From: Muribaculaceae bacterium
GTDB taxonomy: Bacteria; Bacteroidota; Bacteroidia; Bacteroidales; Muribaculaceae
Direction of reading: 5' to 3'
Assembly: GCA_902836725.1 (NCBI GenBank)
Contig: CADFRV010000038.1
Span: 1-13,725, forward strand
Length of the DNA stretch: 13,725 nucleotides
Below the pieces are notes generated by a model. That model did no database searches. It was not told the DNA's origin and saw only the letters and a list, made by a program, of their open reading frames with translations. Shown in pieces: positions 7,313-13,725 of this stretch; positions within the stretch are counted from its first letter, which is position 1, and each line of letters starts with the position of its first letter. The translations under genes and the position numbers were made by a program.

Positions 7313-7477
7313 ATACGGATCATACAGACTGTGAAACAGAATAATTATACATCCCACTCTCAGATATTATAACATCCGGCACCGTTTAAAGTTGGCCTGC
7401 CTAACAGGGAAACGTCTTACCACAGCTCTACAAAATAATATCATGGTATGGAGGGCGTTTAATACCGGATTTCTTTG

Positions 7478-7485
7478 TATCTTTG
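7478..7485 (+). promoter_or_regulatory. Candidate -7 box (TATCTTTG) of the biotin operon
   Basis: TATCTTTG is an exact TAnnTTTG match placing the transcription start near 7490, a leader of about 20 nt before the bioA ATG at 7511. The -33 region holds only an imperfect TTTA (7458-7461) at a short 16-bp spacing. No clear BirA-like operator (TTGTAAAC/GTTTACAA halves) or riboswitch-sized leader was found, so control of the operon is not visible. Confidence 0.5.
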
Positions 7486-7510
7486 CAATGCAATAAGGAA
7501 TATATAGAAC

Positions 7511-8827
7511 ATGGAAGATACTGAAACCCTTTGGCTGACCTCACTCTCCGACCCTTGGGACCGCGAGCATCTGTGGCATCCATATACATCGGCTATCGAT
7601 CCTTTACCGACATACAAGGTCGCCTCGGCCCACGAAAACCGCATAGTCCTTGCAGACGGAACCGAACTTATCGACGGCATGTCGTCATGGTGGTCTGCGA
7701 TACACGGATACAATCATCCGGAAATCAATGCCGCCGCAAAAGCGCAGATCGACAGTATGAGCCATGTAATGTTCGGCGGACTGACCCATCAGCCGGCGAT
7801 CGATCTCGGGAAGCTGCTGCTCGGCATGGCTCCCCCCTCCATGCACAACATTTTTTATGCAGACTCCGGATCAGTGGCAGTAGAGGTTGCCATGAAAATG
7901 GCCATACAGGCTGCAGTTAGCCGCTCCGGCTCACATGCGAAAACCAATTTCGCCACCATCCGCTCAGGATATCATGGCGACACATGGAATGCGATGAGCG
8001 TCTGCGACCCGGTGACAGGCATGCACGGCGCATTCGGATCAGCGCTTCCGGTACGTTATTTCGTGCCACATCCCTCCTCCCGTTTCAACGGGGAATGGAA
8101 TCCTGGCGACATAACGCCGCTCCGGAAACTTCTTGAAGAAAAATCAGGAGAAATAGCAGCCGTGATACTCGAACCGGTGGTACAGGGTGCCGGCGGCATG
8201 TGGTTCTATCATCCGCAATACCTGCGTGAGACACGCAGATTGTGCGACGAATTCGGCATATATCTTATTTTTGACGAAATAGCCACGGGCTTCTGGCGCA
8301 CTGGCCTCCCCTTCGCATGGGAACATGCCGGTGTACAGCCCGACATAATGTGTGTGGGCAAAGGACTTACCGCAGGATATCTCACACTCAGTGCCGTGCT
8401 TACCACAGAAGAGGTGGCACGGACTATCTCGGCGGGGGAAGCGGGTGTGCTGATGCACGGCCCCACATTCATGGCCAATCCGCTCGCATGCGCCATAGCA
8501 TGCGCGTCGCTGCGCCTGCTTGAAAAACAGCCTATGGTCGGCATACTCTCACATATGCAGACGGTTCTCGAGGAGGGACTGGAACCTGCGCGCGAACTCA
8601 CAGATGATGTGGCTGATGTGCGTGTTCTGGGATCTATTGGAGTTGTCGAGGTCAAACAACCTGTGGATGTCGGACGTTTTCAAAAAGAGTGCGTGCGTCG
8701 CAAAGTCTGGATACGGCCTTTCGGCAGAAACATATATGTAATGCCCCCATATGTCACTCCGGATGAAGACATGAGACGCCTCACACATGAGATGATAGAA
8801 ATAATACGCTCCGGAAAATGGAAATAA
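7511..8827 (+). CDS. bioA: Adenosylmethionine-8-amino-7-oxononanoate aminotransferase
   Basis: BioA transfers the amino group of S-adenosylmethionine to KAPA, giving DAPA, in biotin synthesis. The 438-residue protein is a fold-type I PLP aminotransferase with BioA-specific signs: LWHPYTS (21-27, corresponding to the E. coli HPYTS with its substrate-site Tyr), SSWWSAIHGYNHP, GSVAVEVAMKMA (120-131, phosphate site), SGYHGDTWNAMSV, FDEIATGF with Asp255 (binds the PLP pyridine nitrogen), PLP-linking Lys284 in VGKGLTAGY, HGPTFMANPLACA, and the C-terminal MPPY loop. Length is normal for the family. It is the first gene of the operon, and its last 10 bases overlap the start of bioF, suggesting translational coupling. 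The divergent upstream neighbour is the EamA transporter. Confidence 0.97.
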   Translation: MEDTETLWLTSLSDPWDREHLWHPYTSAIDPLPTYKVASAHENRIVLADGTELIDGMSSWWSAIHGYNHPEINAAAKAQIDSMSHVMFGGLTHQPAIDLGKLLLGMAPPSMHNIFYADSGSVAVEVAMKMAIQAAVSRSGSHAKTNFATIRSGYHGDTWNAMSVCDPVTGMHGAFGSALPVRYFVPHPSSRFNGEWNPGDITPLRKLLEEKSGEIAAVILEPVVQGAGGMWFYHPQYLRETRRLCDEFGIYLIFDEIATGFWRTGLPFAWEHAGVQPDIMCVGKGLTAGYLTLSAVLTTEEVARTISAGEAGVLMHGPTFMANPLACAIACASLRLLEKQPMVGILSHMQTVLEEGLEPARELTDDVADVRVLGSIGVVEVKQPVDVGRFQKECVRRKVWIRPFGRNIYVMPPYVTPDEDMRRLTHEMIEIIRSGKWK

Positions 8828-9960
8828 GACAACATCTGCAGCAGCTGCACGAAGAGGGAAACTACCGCCAGATCCCGACAGTCACACCGCTGACACTGAC
8901 AGACTATTCTACTAACGATTATATGGGCCTTGCGGCCGACGCAACACTACAGGCCAAATTTTTCGCCGATCCAATATCGGCCACTGTGCCTCTGACCTCG
9001 TCAGCGGCACGCCTGCTGGCTCCCCGGCAGATTGAATACACCAATCTGGAGGTGTTCCTTTCCCTGCTGTACAAGAAACGCCGCGGCACCGATACCGCAG
9101 CGCTACTGTTCAACAGCGGATATCATGCCAATACCGGGCTCATCTCCTCCATCGCCGACAAAAACACCCTCATCGTGGCCGACAGGCTCGTACATGCCAG
9201 CATCATCGACGGGATAGTGCTGTCACGCGCGCCGTTCCAGCGTTTCCGCCACAATGATTTCGATCATCTCGAGGAGATCATCTCGCAAAAAGGCGGCGAT
9301 TACAGACAGATCCTCGTAATAGTGGAGAGCGTCTACAGCATGGATGGCGACCGGGCCGACATGGAGCGTCTCATAGCGCTGAAACGGAAATATCCCGGTG
9401 TGATGCTCTATGTGGACGAAGCGCATGCATTCGGTGTTCTCGGCCCCAAAGGCCTCGGACTGGCAGCTGCCAGCAGCGCACCCGGCGAGATAGACATTAT
9501 TGTCGGCACATTCGGCAAAGCCGCCGCCTCGATGGGAGCATTCGCCATTACGGGACTCGACATGCACGATTACCTTGTGAATACAGCACGCAGTTTTATC
9601 TTCTCCACCGCCATACCTCCAATGAGCGCAGCCTGGACACGGTTTACCGTCGGCAATCTCATACAGAAAGACAACCGCCGGGAGTACCTGCAGCGGCTCG
9701 GAGTCCAGTTAAGCGAAGTACTGAACCGCTACACCGACCACAAAGTGGCTCCGTCGCACATCCAGCCGCTGATCGTCGGTGATCCAAAGAAAGCTGTGGA
9801 ACTGTCCAGACAGCTCCTCTCCCGCTATGGAATAAAGGCACTCCCCATCCGCAAACCTACAGTGGCGGCCGGCACTGAGCGGCTGCGGTTCTCTCTCTCA
9901 TGCGCCATGCTGCCGCGCGATATAGAAACTCTTGACAAAGCGCTGGCGGAACTGATCTGA
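8818..9960 (+). CDS. bioF: 8-amino-7-oxononanoate synthase
   Basis: BioF condenses pimeloyl-ACP with L-alanine to give KAPA, carbon dioxide and free ACP, using PLP. The 380-residue protein has the alpha-oxoamine synthase pattern: STNDYMGLA (31-39), FNSGYHANTG (98-107), VADRLVHASIIDG, ESVYSMDGDRAD (170-181), DEAHAFGVLGPKGLG with Asp200 and His203, and the PLP Lys234 in GTFGKAAASMG. It begins with an N-terminal helix (LQQLHEEGNYR) as usual. ATG 8818 lies inside the end of bioA (10-bp overlap), and the gene stops 30 nt before the BioG-BioC gene. It lacks 2-amino-3-ketobutyrate ligase context, and its neighbours make the BioF role firm. Confidence 0.95.
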   Translation: MEIRQHLQQLHEEGNYRQIPTVTPLTLTDYSTNDYMGLAADATLQAKFFADPISATVPLTSSAARLLAPRQIEYTNLEVFLSLLYKKRRGTDTAALLFNSGYHANTGLISSIADKNTLIVADRLVHASIIDGIVLSRAPFQRFRHNDFDHLEEIISQKGGDYRQILVIVESVYSMDGDRADMERLIALKRKYPGVMLYVDEAHAFGVLGPKGLGLAAASSAPGEIDIIVGTFGKAAASMGAFAITGLDMHDYLVNTARSFIFSTAIPPMSAAWTRFTVGNLIQKDNRREYLQRLGVQLSEVLNRYTDHKVAPSHIQPLIVGDPKKAVELSRQLLSRYGIKALPIRKPTVAAGTERLRFSLSCAMLPRDIETLDKALAELI

Positions 9961-9990
9961 CCCTCGCCCGCGAACAGGAACCAATCATCA

Positions 9991-11412
9991 ATGAAACAGA
10001 AATATATAGTACATGACAACCAAAGCAGGCTCATTCTCCTTTTCTTAGGATGGGGAATGGATGCCGCGCCATTCTCCTCACTCAGGAAAACCGGTTACGA
10101 CATCATGGTTGTCTATGACTATACAGGATACCGCGACGGCGGCAACCAGGACACTGCATTGGCCGACATTGTCCGGAACTACTCGGAGACAGTATTGTTC
10201 GGATGGTCATTCGGAGTGCGTGTGGCCTCCTCATTCCTGAAAAAATATAAGAATACGCTACCCATAACACGCGCCGTAGCTGTCAACGGCACCCCTTCCC
10301 ATATCCACGACACGCTCGGCATACCACAAGCCATATTCAGCGGCACGCTCGCAGGACTGTCTGAAACTACACTGCGAAAATTCCACCGACGCATGTTTGC
10401 CGACAGCCAGAGCTACCTGCTGTTTACCGGACATGCGCCGCAGCGCACATTCGACAGCCTTCTGGAGGAACTGCGCACATTCGGGGAGCTTCCCAATATC
10501 GAGACCACAGAGATGTGGGACATAGCTGTAATATCGGAACAGGACCGCATATTTCCCGAACCTAACCAACAGGCCGCATGGGGGGAGAGGGCGGTGAGAC
10601 TCCCCGCCTCCCCGCATTTCCCTGACATGCAGGCGATGCTTGACCGTTACGTGGTCGACAAGCAGCTTGTGGCCGACAAATTTTCCAACGCCACAGCCAC
10701 ATATGGATCAAACGCATCTGTACAGACCTCTGTGGCACAGGAACTGTGGGAGCACACCTCCCCTTTCATCGGCACTTTACGCAACTCCCCGCTGAAAGTG
10801 CTTGAGATAGGTGTGGGAAACGGCACACTGACCAGGATTTATGCAGACAACCTTCCGCCATATCGTCTGACTCTGTGGGATATCGCCGATATGCCGCTGC
10901 CTTCATGCGTGCCCCCTGAGACCGAGATCATACGCTGCGATGCCGAGACGACAATCTCATCCGTCACTGCCGGAAGCGTGGATCTCCTCCTGTCCGCCTC
11001 CACCATGCAATGGTTCCATTCCATACCCCGATTCATCAGGATATTGCCCGGGGTACTCGCTCCAGGCGGCATTGCGGCAATGGCGATGTATGGAAACGGC
11101 ACATACCGCGAAATTGAAGCCGTCACCGGGCGCTCGCTCAGTTACCCGTCGCACAACATACTCACAGCCACCGCACGCGAATGCGGTCTGAAAATACTAT
11201 ACAGCGGAGAGGAAAACAGACAGGTATTTTTCCCATCGGTAAACGAACTGTTAAGGCACCTGAAACTGACCGGTGTCAACGCTCTCGGGGGCGATAAAGG
11301 CGCACAGTCATCAGCCATTAAACTGATGCGTTCCTATCCCCTTCAACCCGACGGGACCGCTCCCCTCACATACCGTCCTCTCTATCTTATTTTACAGAAA
11401 GCTCATGGATAA
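9991..11412 (+). CDS. bioC: BioG-BioC fusion: pimeloyl-ACP methyl ester esterase and malonyl-ACP O-methyltransferase
   Basis: This 473-residue protein joins the two enzymes that open and close the disguised-ester route to pimelate. Residues 1-220 are a BioG-type (DUF452) alpha/beta hydrolase: LFLGWGMD oxyanion region (17-24), nucleophile Ser73 in GWSFG, Asp185 in SEQDRIFP and His209 in SPHFPD form the likely triad. Residues about 222-473 are BioC: VDKQLVADKFSNATATY at its start matches BioC proteins, and VLEIGVGNGTLT (270-281) is the SAM-binding motif I, followed by DIAD (297-300). The BioC half methylates malonyl-ACP; the BioG half removes the methyl group once the chain reaches pimeloyl length. 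Fusion keeps both activities at equal dose. Such fusions are, from memory, known in Bacteroidota. The gene overlaps bioD by 8 bp. Confidence 0.95.
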   Translation: MKQKYIVHDNQSRLILLFLGWGMDAAPFSSLRKTGYDIMVVYDYTGYRDGGNQDTALADIVRNYSETVLFGWSFGVRVASSFLKKYKNTLPITRAVAVNGTPSHIHDTLGIPQAIFSGTLAGLSETTLRKFHRRMFADSQSYLLFTGHAPQRTFDSLLEELRTFGELPNIETTEMWDIAVISEQDRIFPEPNQQAAWGERAVRLPASPHFPDMQAMLDRYVVDKQLVADKFSNATATYGSNASVQTSVAQELWEHTSPFIGTLRNSPLKVLEIGVGNGTLTRIYADNLPPYRLTLWDIADMPLPSCVPPETEIIRCDAETTISSVTAGSVDLLLSASTMQWFHSIPRFIRILPGVLAPGGIAAMAMYGNGTYREIEAVTGRSLSYPSHNILTATARECGLKILYSGEENRQVFFPSVNELLRHLKLTGVNALGGDKGAQSSAIKLMRSYPLQPDGTAPLTYRPLYLILQKAHG

Positions 11413-12046
11413 AGTCTTTTTTATAAGCGGAATAGACACTGATGCAGGCAAGACTTACTGCACCGCGTGGTTTGCAAAAAAACTCATGGACGAAGGTCAT
11501 ACCGTCGTTACCCAGAAATTCATACAGACAGGATGCACCGATATGTCGGAGGACATAGTGCGCCACCGCGAACTCATTGGCAGTGAACTCCTCCCCGAAG
11601 ACATCGACGGCACAACCGCCCCGCTGATATACACCCATCCGTGCTCGCCACAACTCGCAGCACGCATAGACCACCGCGACATACCGCTCGAAACGATAGA
11701 CAATTCTACGCAAAAATTGACTGGACGTTACGATTGCGTACTCATAGAAGGCGCGGGAGGGCTTATGGTACCGGTCACCGACACATTTTTCACAATCGAC
11801 TATGTGGCATCGAGGAGACTGCCGCTCGTGCTCGTCGTACACGGCGGTCTCGGATCCATCAACCATACCATCCTGTCGTTCGAGGCGATAGCACGCCGCG
11901 GAATACAGCTCCATACCGTGCTGTACAATACATATTTCGATTCCGATCCGCTGATCGCTGAGGACACCCGTGCATTCATAGCACGCTATCTCGCACGCGA
12001 ATTTCCCGCCGCACAGATCCTTGATGTGCCCAGGATGGGTATTTAA
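11405..12046 (+). CDS. bioD: ATP-dependent dethiobiotin synthetase
   Basis: BioD closes the ureido ring of dethiobiotin from DAPA, carbon dioxide and ATP. The 213-residue protein has the P-loop GIDTDAGKT (9-17), Lys38 and the TG of KFIQTG (substrate/carbamate site, where E. coli has KPVASG), and EGAGGLMVPV (115-124). The later NTYFD fits the position of the nucleotide-base loop. Length is normal for the family. The ATG at 11405 lies inside the end of the BioG-BioC gene (8-bp overlap), so translation is probably coupled. It is the last gene of the operon: a 68-bp gap with a new -7 box follows. BioB is not encoded next to it. Confidence 0.96.
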   Translation: MDKVFFISGIDTDAGKTYCTAWFAKKLMDEGHTVVTQKFIQTGCTDMSEDIVRHRELIGSELLPEDIDGTTAPLIYTHPCSPQLAARIDHRDIPLETIDNSTQKLTGRYDCVLIEGAGGLMVPVTDTFFTIDYVASRRLPLVLVVHGGLGSINHTILSFEAIARRGIQLHTVLYNTYFDSDPLIAEDTRAFIARYLAREFPAAQILDVPRMGI

Positions 12047-12080
12047 ATTTTTTAAACGGAGTTATTTCGACACAAATCAC

Positions 12081-12088
12081 TAACTTTG
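12081..12088 (+). promoter_or_regulatory. Candidate -7 box (TAACTTTG) before the exonuclease gene
   Basis: TAACTTTG matches TAnnTTTG exactly and would start transcription near 12094, about 21 nt before the ATG at 12115. No -33 TTTG is seen 19-21 bp upstream. It indicates that the exonuclease group is transcribed separately from the biotin operon. Confidence 0.45.
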
Positions 12089-12114
12089 TAGAATAAAACG
12101 ATATCAATCAGGAG

Positions 12115-12753
12115 ATGCTCAGCATTTCAAAACAACAGCTCATGGAACTTCCCGAGGTAAAATATCCCGGGAAAGTGATCCTTGTGGACTCAGCGTCCAA
12201 ATGCAAAAGCGCACTCGCATATCTAAACAAAGTCTCCCAGGTCGGATTTGACACAGAAACCAGACCCTCGTTCCAGAAATACCGCCACTATAATGTAAGC
12301 CTGATGCAGATTTCTGTTGATGACGAATGTTTCCTCTTCCGTCTCAAGCAGATAGGATCCCTTGACGCACTCGTGAAATTTCTCGAGCGCGACGACATAC
12401 AGAAAATCGGCCTGTCACTTAAAGACGATTTCCATTCCATCGGGAAAATAGCGGAATTTTCTCCTGCCGGTTTCGTGGAACTTCAGTCATTCGTAAAAGA
12501 TTACGAAATCGCCGACAACAGCCTGCAGCGTATTTTCGGTATCATTTTCAACCAGAGGATATCGAAAAACCAGCGCCTCACCAACTGGGAGGCACAGGAG
12601 CTGACTGTCAATCAGCAGAATTATGCGGCCATCGATGCCTGGGCATGCCAGCTTATATACAACCATCTTACAGCCGGAAAATTCGATCCCTCTGTATCGC
12701 CCTATATAATGGAAGAACTGGCTGCCGGACAAGAGTTACGCCACAACAGTTAA
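12115..12753 (+). CDS. 3'-5' exonuclease, DEDDy type (RNase D-like domain)
   Basis: The 212-residue cytoplasmic protein is a stand-alone RNase H-fold exonuclease. The ExoI motif is VGFDTETRPSF with Asp46 and Glu48, ExoII is IGLSLKDDFHSIG with Asp104 or Asp105, and ExoIII is QNYAAIDAWACQLIY with Tyr170 and Asp174, the DEDDy arrangement (Tyr four residues before Asp). Two metal ions held by the four acidic residues would cut nucleotides from a 3' end. It lacks the HRDC domains of full RNase D, and length agrees with the short 3'-5' exonuclease proteins common in Bacteroidota. Whether it acts on RNA or DNA is unknown. It sits 18 nt before a small membrane protein gene and has its own -7 box. Confidence 0.92.
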   Translation: MLSISKQQLMELPEVKYPGKVILVDSASKCKSALAYLNKVSQVGFDTETRPSFQKYRHYNVSLMQISVDDECFLFRLKQIGSLDALVKFLERDDIQKIGLSLKDDFHSIGKIAEFSPAGFVELQSFVKDYEIADNSLQRIFGIIFNQRISKNQRLTNWEAQELTVNQQNYAAIDAWACQLIYNHLTAGKFDPSVSPYIMEELAAGQELRHNS

Positions 12754-12771
12754 TCACATCAATTCGATACA

Positions 12772-12969
12772 ATGCGTGCTATAATCATACCTGCGATCCT
12801 TTTCATCTATCTGGCAGTAATGGTAGTGCTCGGATGGCCGTCATATGCAAGCGGAGCCACATCCGGCCTGCTCTATTTCGGAGGCACTGCCCTGTGCCTG
12901 CTCTGTATCGTGCTCCTGCACTTCAATCTGAAGCGCACGGCAAAACGCCGCAAGGAGAACAGAAACTGA
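12772..12969 (+). CDS. Small two-helix membrane protein of unknown function
   Basis: The 65-residue protein has two hydrophobic helices (about 3-20, IIIPAILFIYLAVMVVLG, and about 33-50, LLYFGGTALCLLCIVLLHF), separated by a short Gly/Ser loop, and a strongly basic tail (KRTAKRRKENRN) that should face the cytoplasm. The ATG at 12772 is 18 nt after the exonuclease stop, and the lipoprotein peptidase gene begins 48 nt after its end, so the three may be one transcript. No family is recognised. Support is the coherent membrane topology, the tight spacing and the absence of any competing gene. Confidence 0.7.
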   Translation: MRAIIIPAILFIYLAVMVVLGWPSYASGATSGLLYFGGTALCLLCIVLLHFNLKRTAKRRKENRN

Positions 12970-13017
12970 AAAAGGCCGGAAACAGCCTGACAGATTACTA
13001 ATCATCTCACGACATAA

Positions 13018-13725
13018 ATGAAAACTCCTGTTTACCTCTCAGCCATGGCCTTGCTTGCTTCATGCTCCTCGACCAACGAACGGATCACATATCCTGATGC
13101 GCCGTCCGACACCACAACCGACACATATTTTGGAATGACAGTGGCGGACCCATACCGTCCCCTGGAAAACGATACCGCCGCCAACACCCTCGCATGGGTG
13201 GAGGCCGAGCGTAAAGTGACCGAAGACTACCTTTCGAAGATCCCGTTCCGCGACAGACTGCGCAAACGCATATCTGATTTCAACAACTACACCAAGCAGG
13301 GTACCCCCTGGAAGTGGCATGACGGGAGATACTATTTCTCCAAGAACGACGGCCTGAAAAACCAGTCGGTCATCTACCGTTCGGCGACACCCGGCGGAGA
13401 GGCAGAAATCTTCCTTGATCCGAATATACTGTCTGACGACGGCACAGTGGCCCTCACCGGTCTGACCATGAGTCACGATGGCAAATACGTGGCCTACACT
13501 ATTTCGCGAAACGGCTCCGACTGGACAGAAATATTCGTAGTAGACACCGAGACAGGCAAGTTGCTCGACGACCATATCGAATGGGCGAAATTCACCGATG
13601 CGGCATGGTACAAGGACGGATTCTTCTACTCGGCATACGACCGCCCCGAAGAAGGAAAAGAGTTCTCCAACGCCAATGAGAACCACCGCATATATTACCA
13701 CCGTCTCGGCACACCACAAAGCCAG
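13018..13725 (+). CDS. Prolyl oligopeptidase family (S9A) lipoprotein, 3' end outside window
   Basis: Only the first 236 codons are in the window; S9A enzymes are usually near 700 residues. The N-terminus has a lipobox (LLAS-C16), so the mature protein should be lipid-anchored and exported. The next residues (TYFGMTVADPYRPLEN, about 37-52) match the family start YxGxxVxDPYRWLE, followed by WVEAERKVTEDYL and a YTKQGTPWKWHDGRYYFSKNDG segment. Then come beta-propeller blades (TMSHDGKYVAYTIS, VVDTETGK). The Ser-Asp-His triad lies beyond the right edge, so activity cannot be judged. Such enzymes cut short proline-containing peptides. The ATG at 13018 is chosen because the lipobox follows directly. 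Confidence 0.93.
   Translation, partial: MKTPVYLSAMALLASCSSTNERITYPDAPSDTTTDTYFGMTVADPYRPLENDTAANTLAWVEAERKVTEDYLSKIPFRDRLRKRISDFNNYTKQGTPWKWHDGRYYFSKNDGLKNQSVIYRSATPGGEAEIFLDPNILSDDGTVALTGLTMSHDGKYVAYTISRNGSDWTEIFVVDTETGKLLDDHIEWAKFTDAAWYKDGFFYSAYDRPEEGKEFSNANENHRIYYHRLGTPQSQ

Noticed and set aside
7391..7405. Imperfect palindrome GTTGGCCTGCCTAAC between the EamA gene and bioA, possible biotin repressor site
   Set aside because: Only about 4 of 6 bases match between the half-sites, and it does not resemble the TTGTAAAC/GTTTACAA halves of BirA operators.
7431..7438. TTATTTTG on the minus strand as a -7 box for the EamA gene
   Set aside because: Mismatch at the conserved second base and no -33 box; the leader would be over 100 nt.
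12017..12036. Possible terminator hairpin (ATCCT/AGGAT) at the end of bioD
   Set aside because: The stem is 5-6 bp with a mismatch and the T-run begins about 11 nt later, too far for an intrinsic terminator.
13060..13719. Long minus-strand open frame at the right edge
   Set aside because: It is antisense to the S9A lipoprotein, which has a lipobox and the family N-terminal motif.

Overview
The window looks like chromosomal DNA from a gut-type Bacteroidota, most likely order Bacteroidales. A Muribaculaceae-like genome is a guess from its roughly 50% GC and gene style. The support is a set of Bacteroidota-type -7 promoter boxes (TAnnTTTG), weak Shine-Dalgarno signals, a Ser-type sulfatase, and a bioA-bioF-bioG/C-bioD operon in which BioG and BioC are fused. 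No rRNA, tRNA, CRISPR array, insertion sequence, phage or plasmid gene was found.

Layout. (1) 1-2278 (-): a secreted Ser-type S1 sulfatase whose C-terminus continues as a parallel beta-helix and runs off the left edge; a good promoter lies upstream. (2) 2447-5607 (+): a small gene of possible SecB-like fold, a 35-bp dyad, two tandem secreted DUF3108-type paralogs (the first broken by a single-base frameshift), and a secreted GH43-like glycosidase with a full set of candidate catalytic residues. (3) 5616-5655: a symmetrical hairpin, probably a two-way terminator, between the convergent glycosidase and thymidine kinase genes. (4) 5642-7312 (-): a DMT/EamA transporter followed by thymidine kinase. 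(5) 7511-12046 (+): the biotin operon bioA, bioF, bioG-bioC fusion and bioD, with overlapping or closely spaced genes. (6) 12115-13725 (+): a DEDDy 3'-5' exonuclease, a two-helix membrane protein, and the N-terminal third of a lipoprotein prolyl oligopeptidase that runs off the right edge.

How the genes work together. The biotin block covers malonyl-ACP methylation (BioC half), release of pimeloyl-ACP from its methyl ester (BioG half), KAPA synthesis (BioF), DAPA synthesis (BioA) and dethiobiotin synthesis (BioD). BioB, the last step, is not in the window. The divergent EamA transporter beside bioA may be related to biotin, since E. coli YigM is an EamA-type biotin transporter, but this is inference. 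The sulfatase and GH43-like enzyme fit host- or diet-glycan use, but no SusC/SusD pair is present, so a polysaccharide utilisation locus cannot be claimed.

I do not see convincing evidence of a wholly new multi-gene system. The items most worth a second look are the sulfatase/beta-helix fusion, the frameshifted DUF3108 paralog, the 35-bp dyad, the EamA gene divergent from bioA, and the BioG-BioC fusion operon without bioB.
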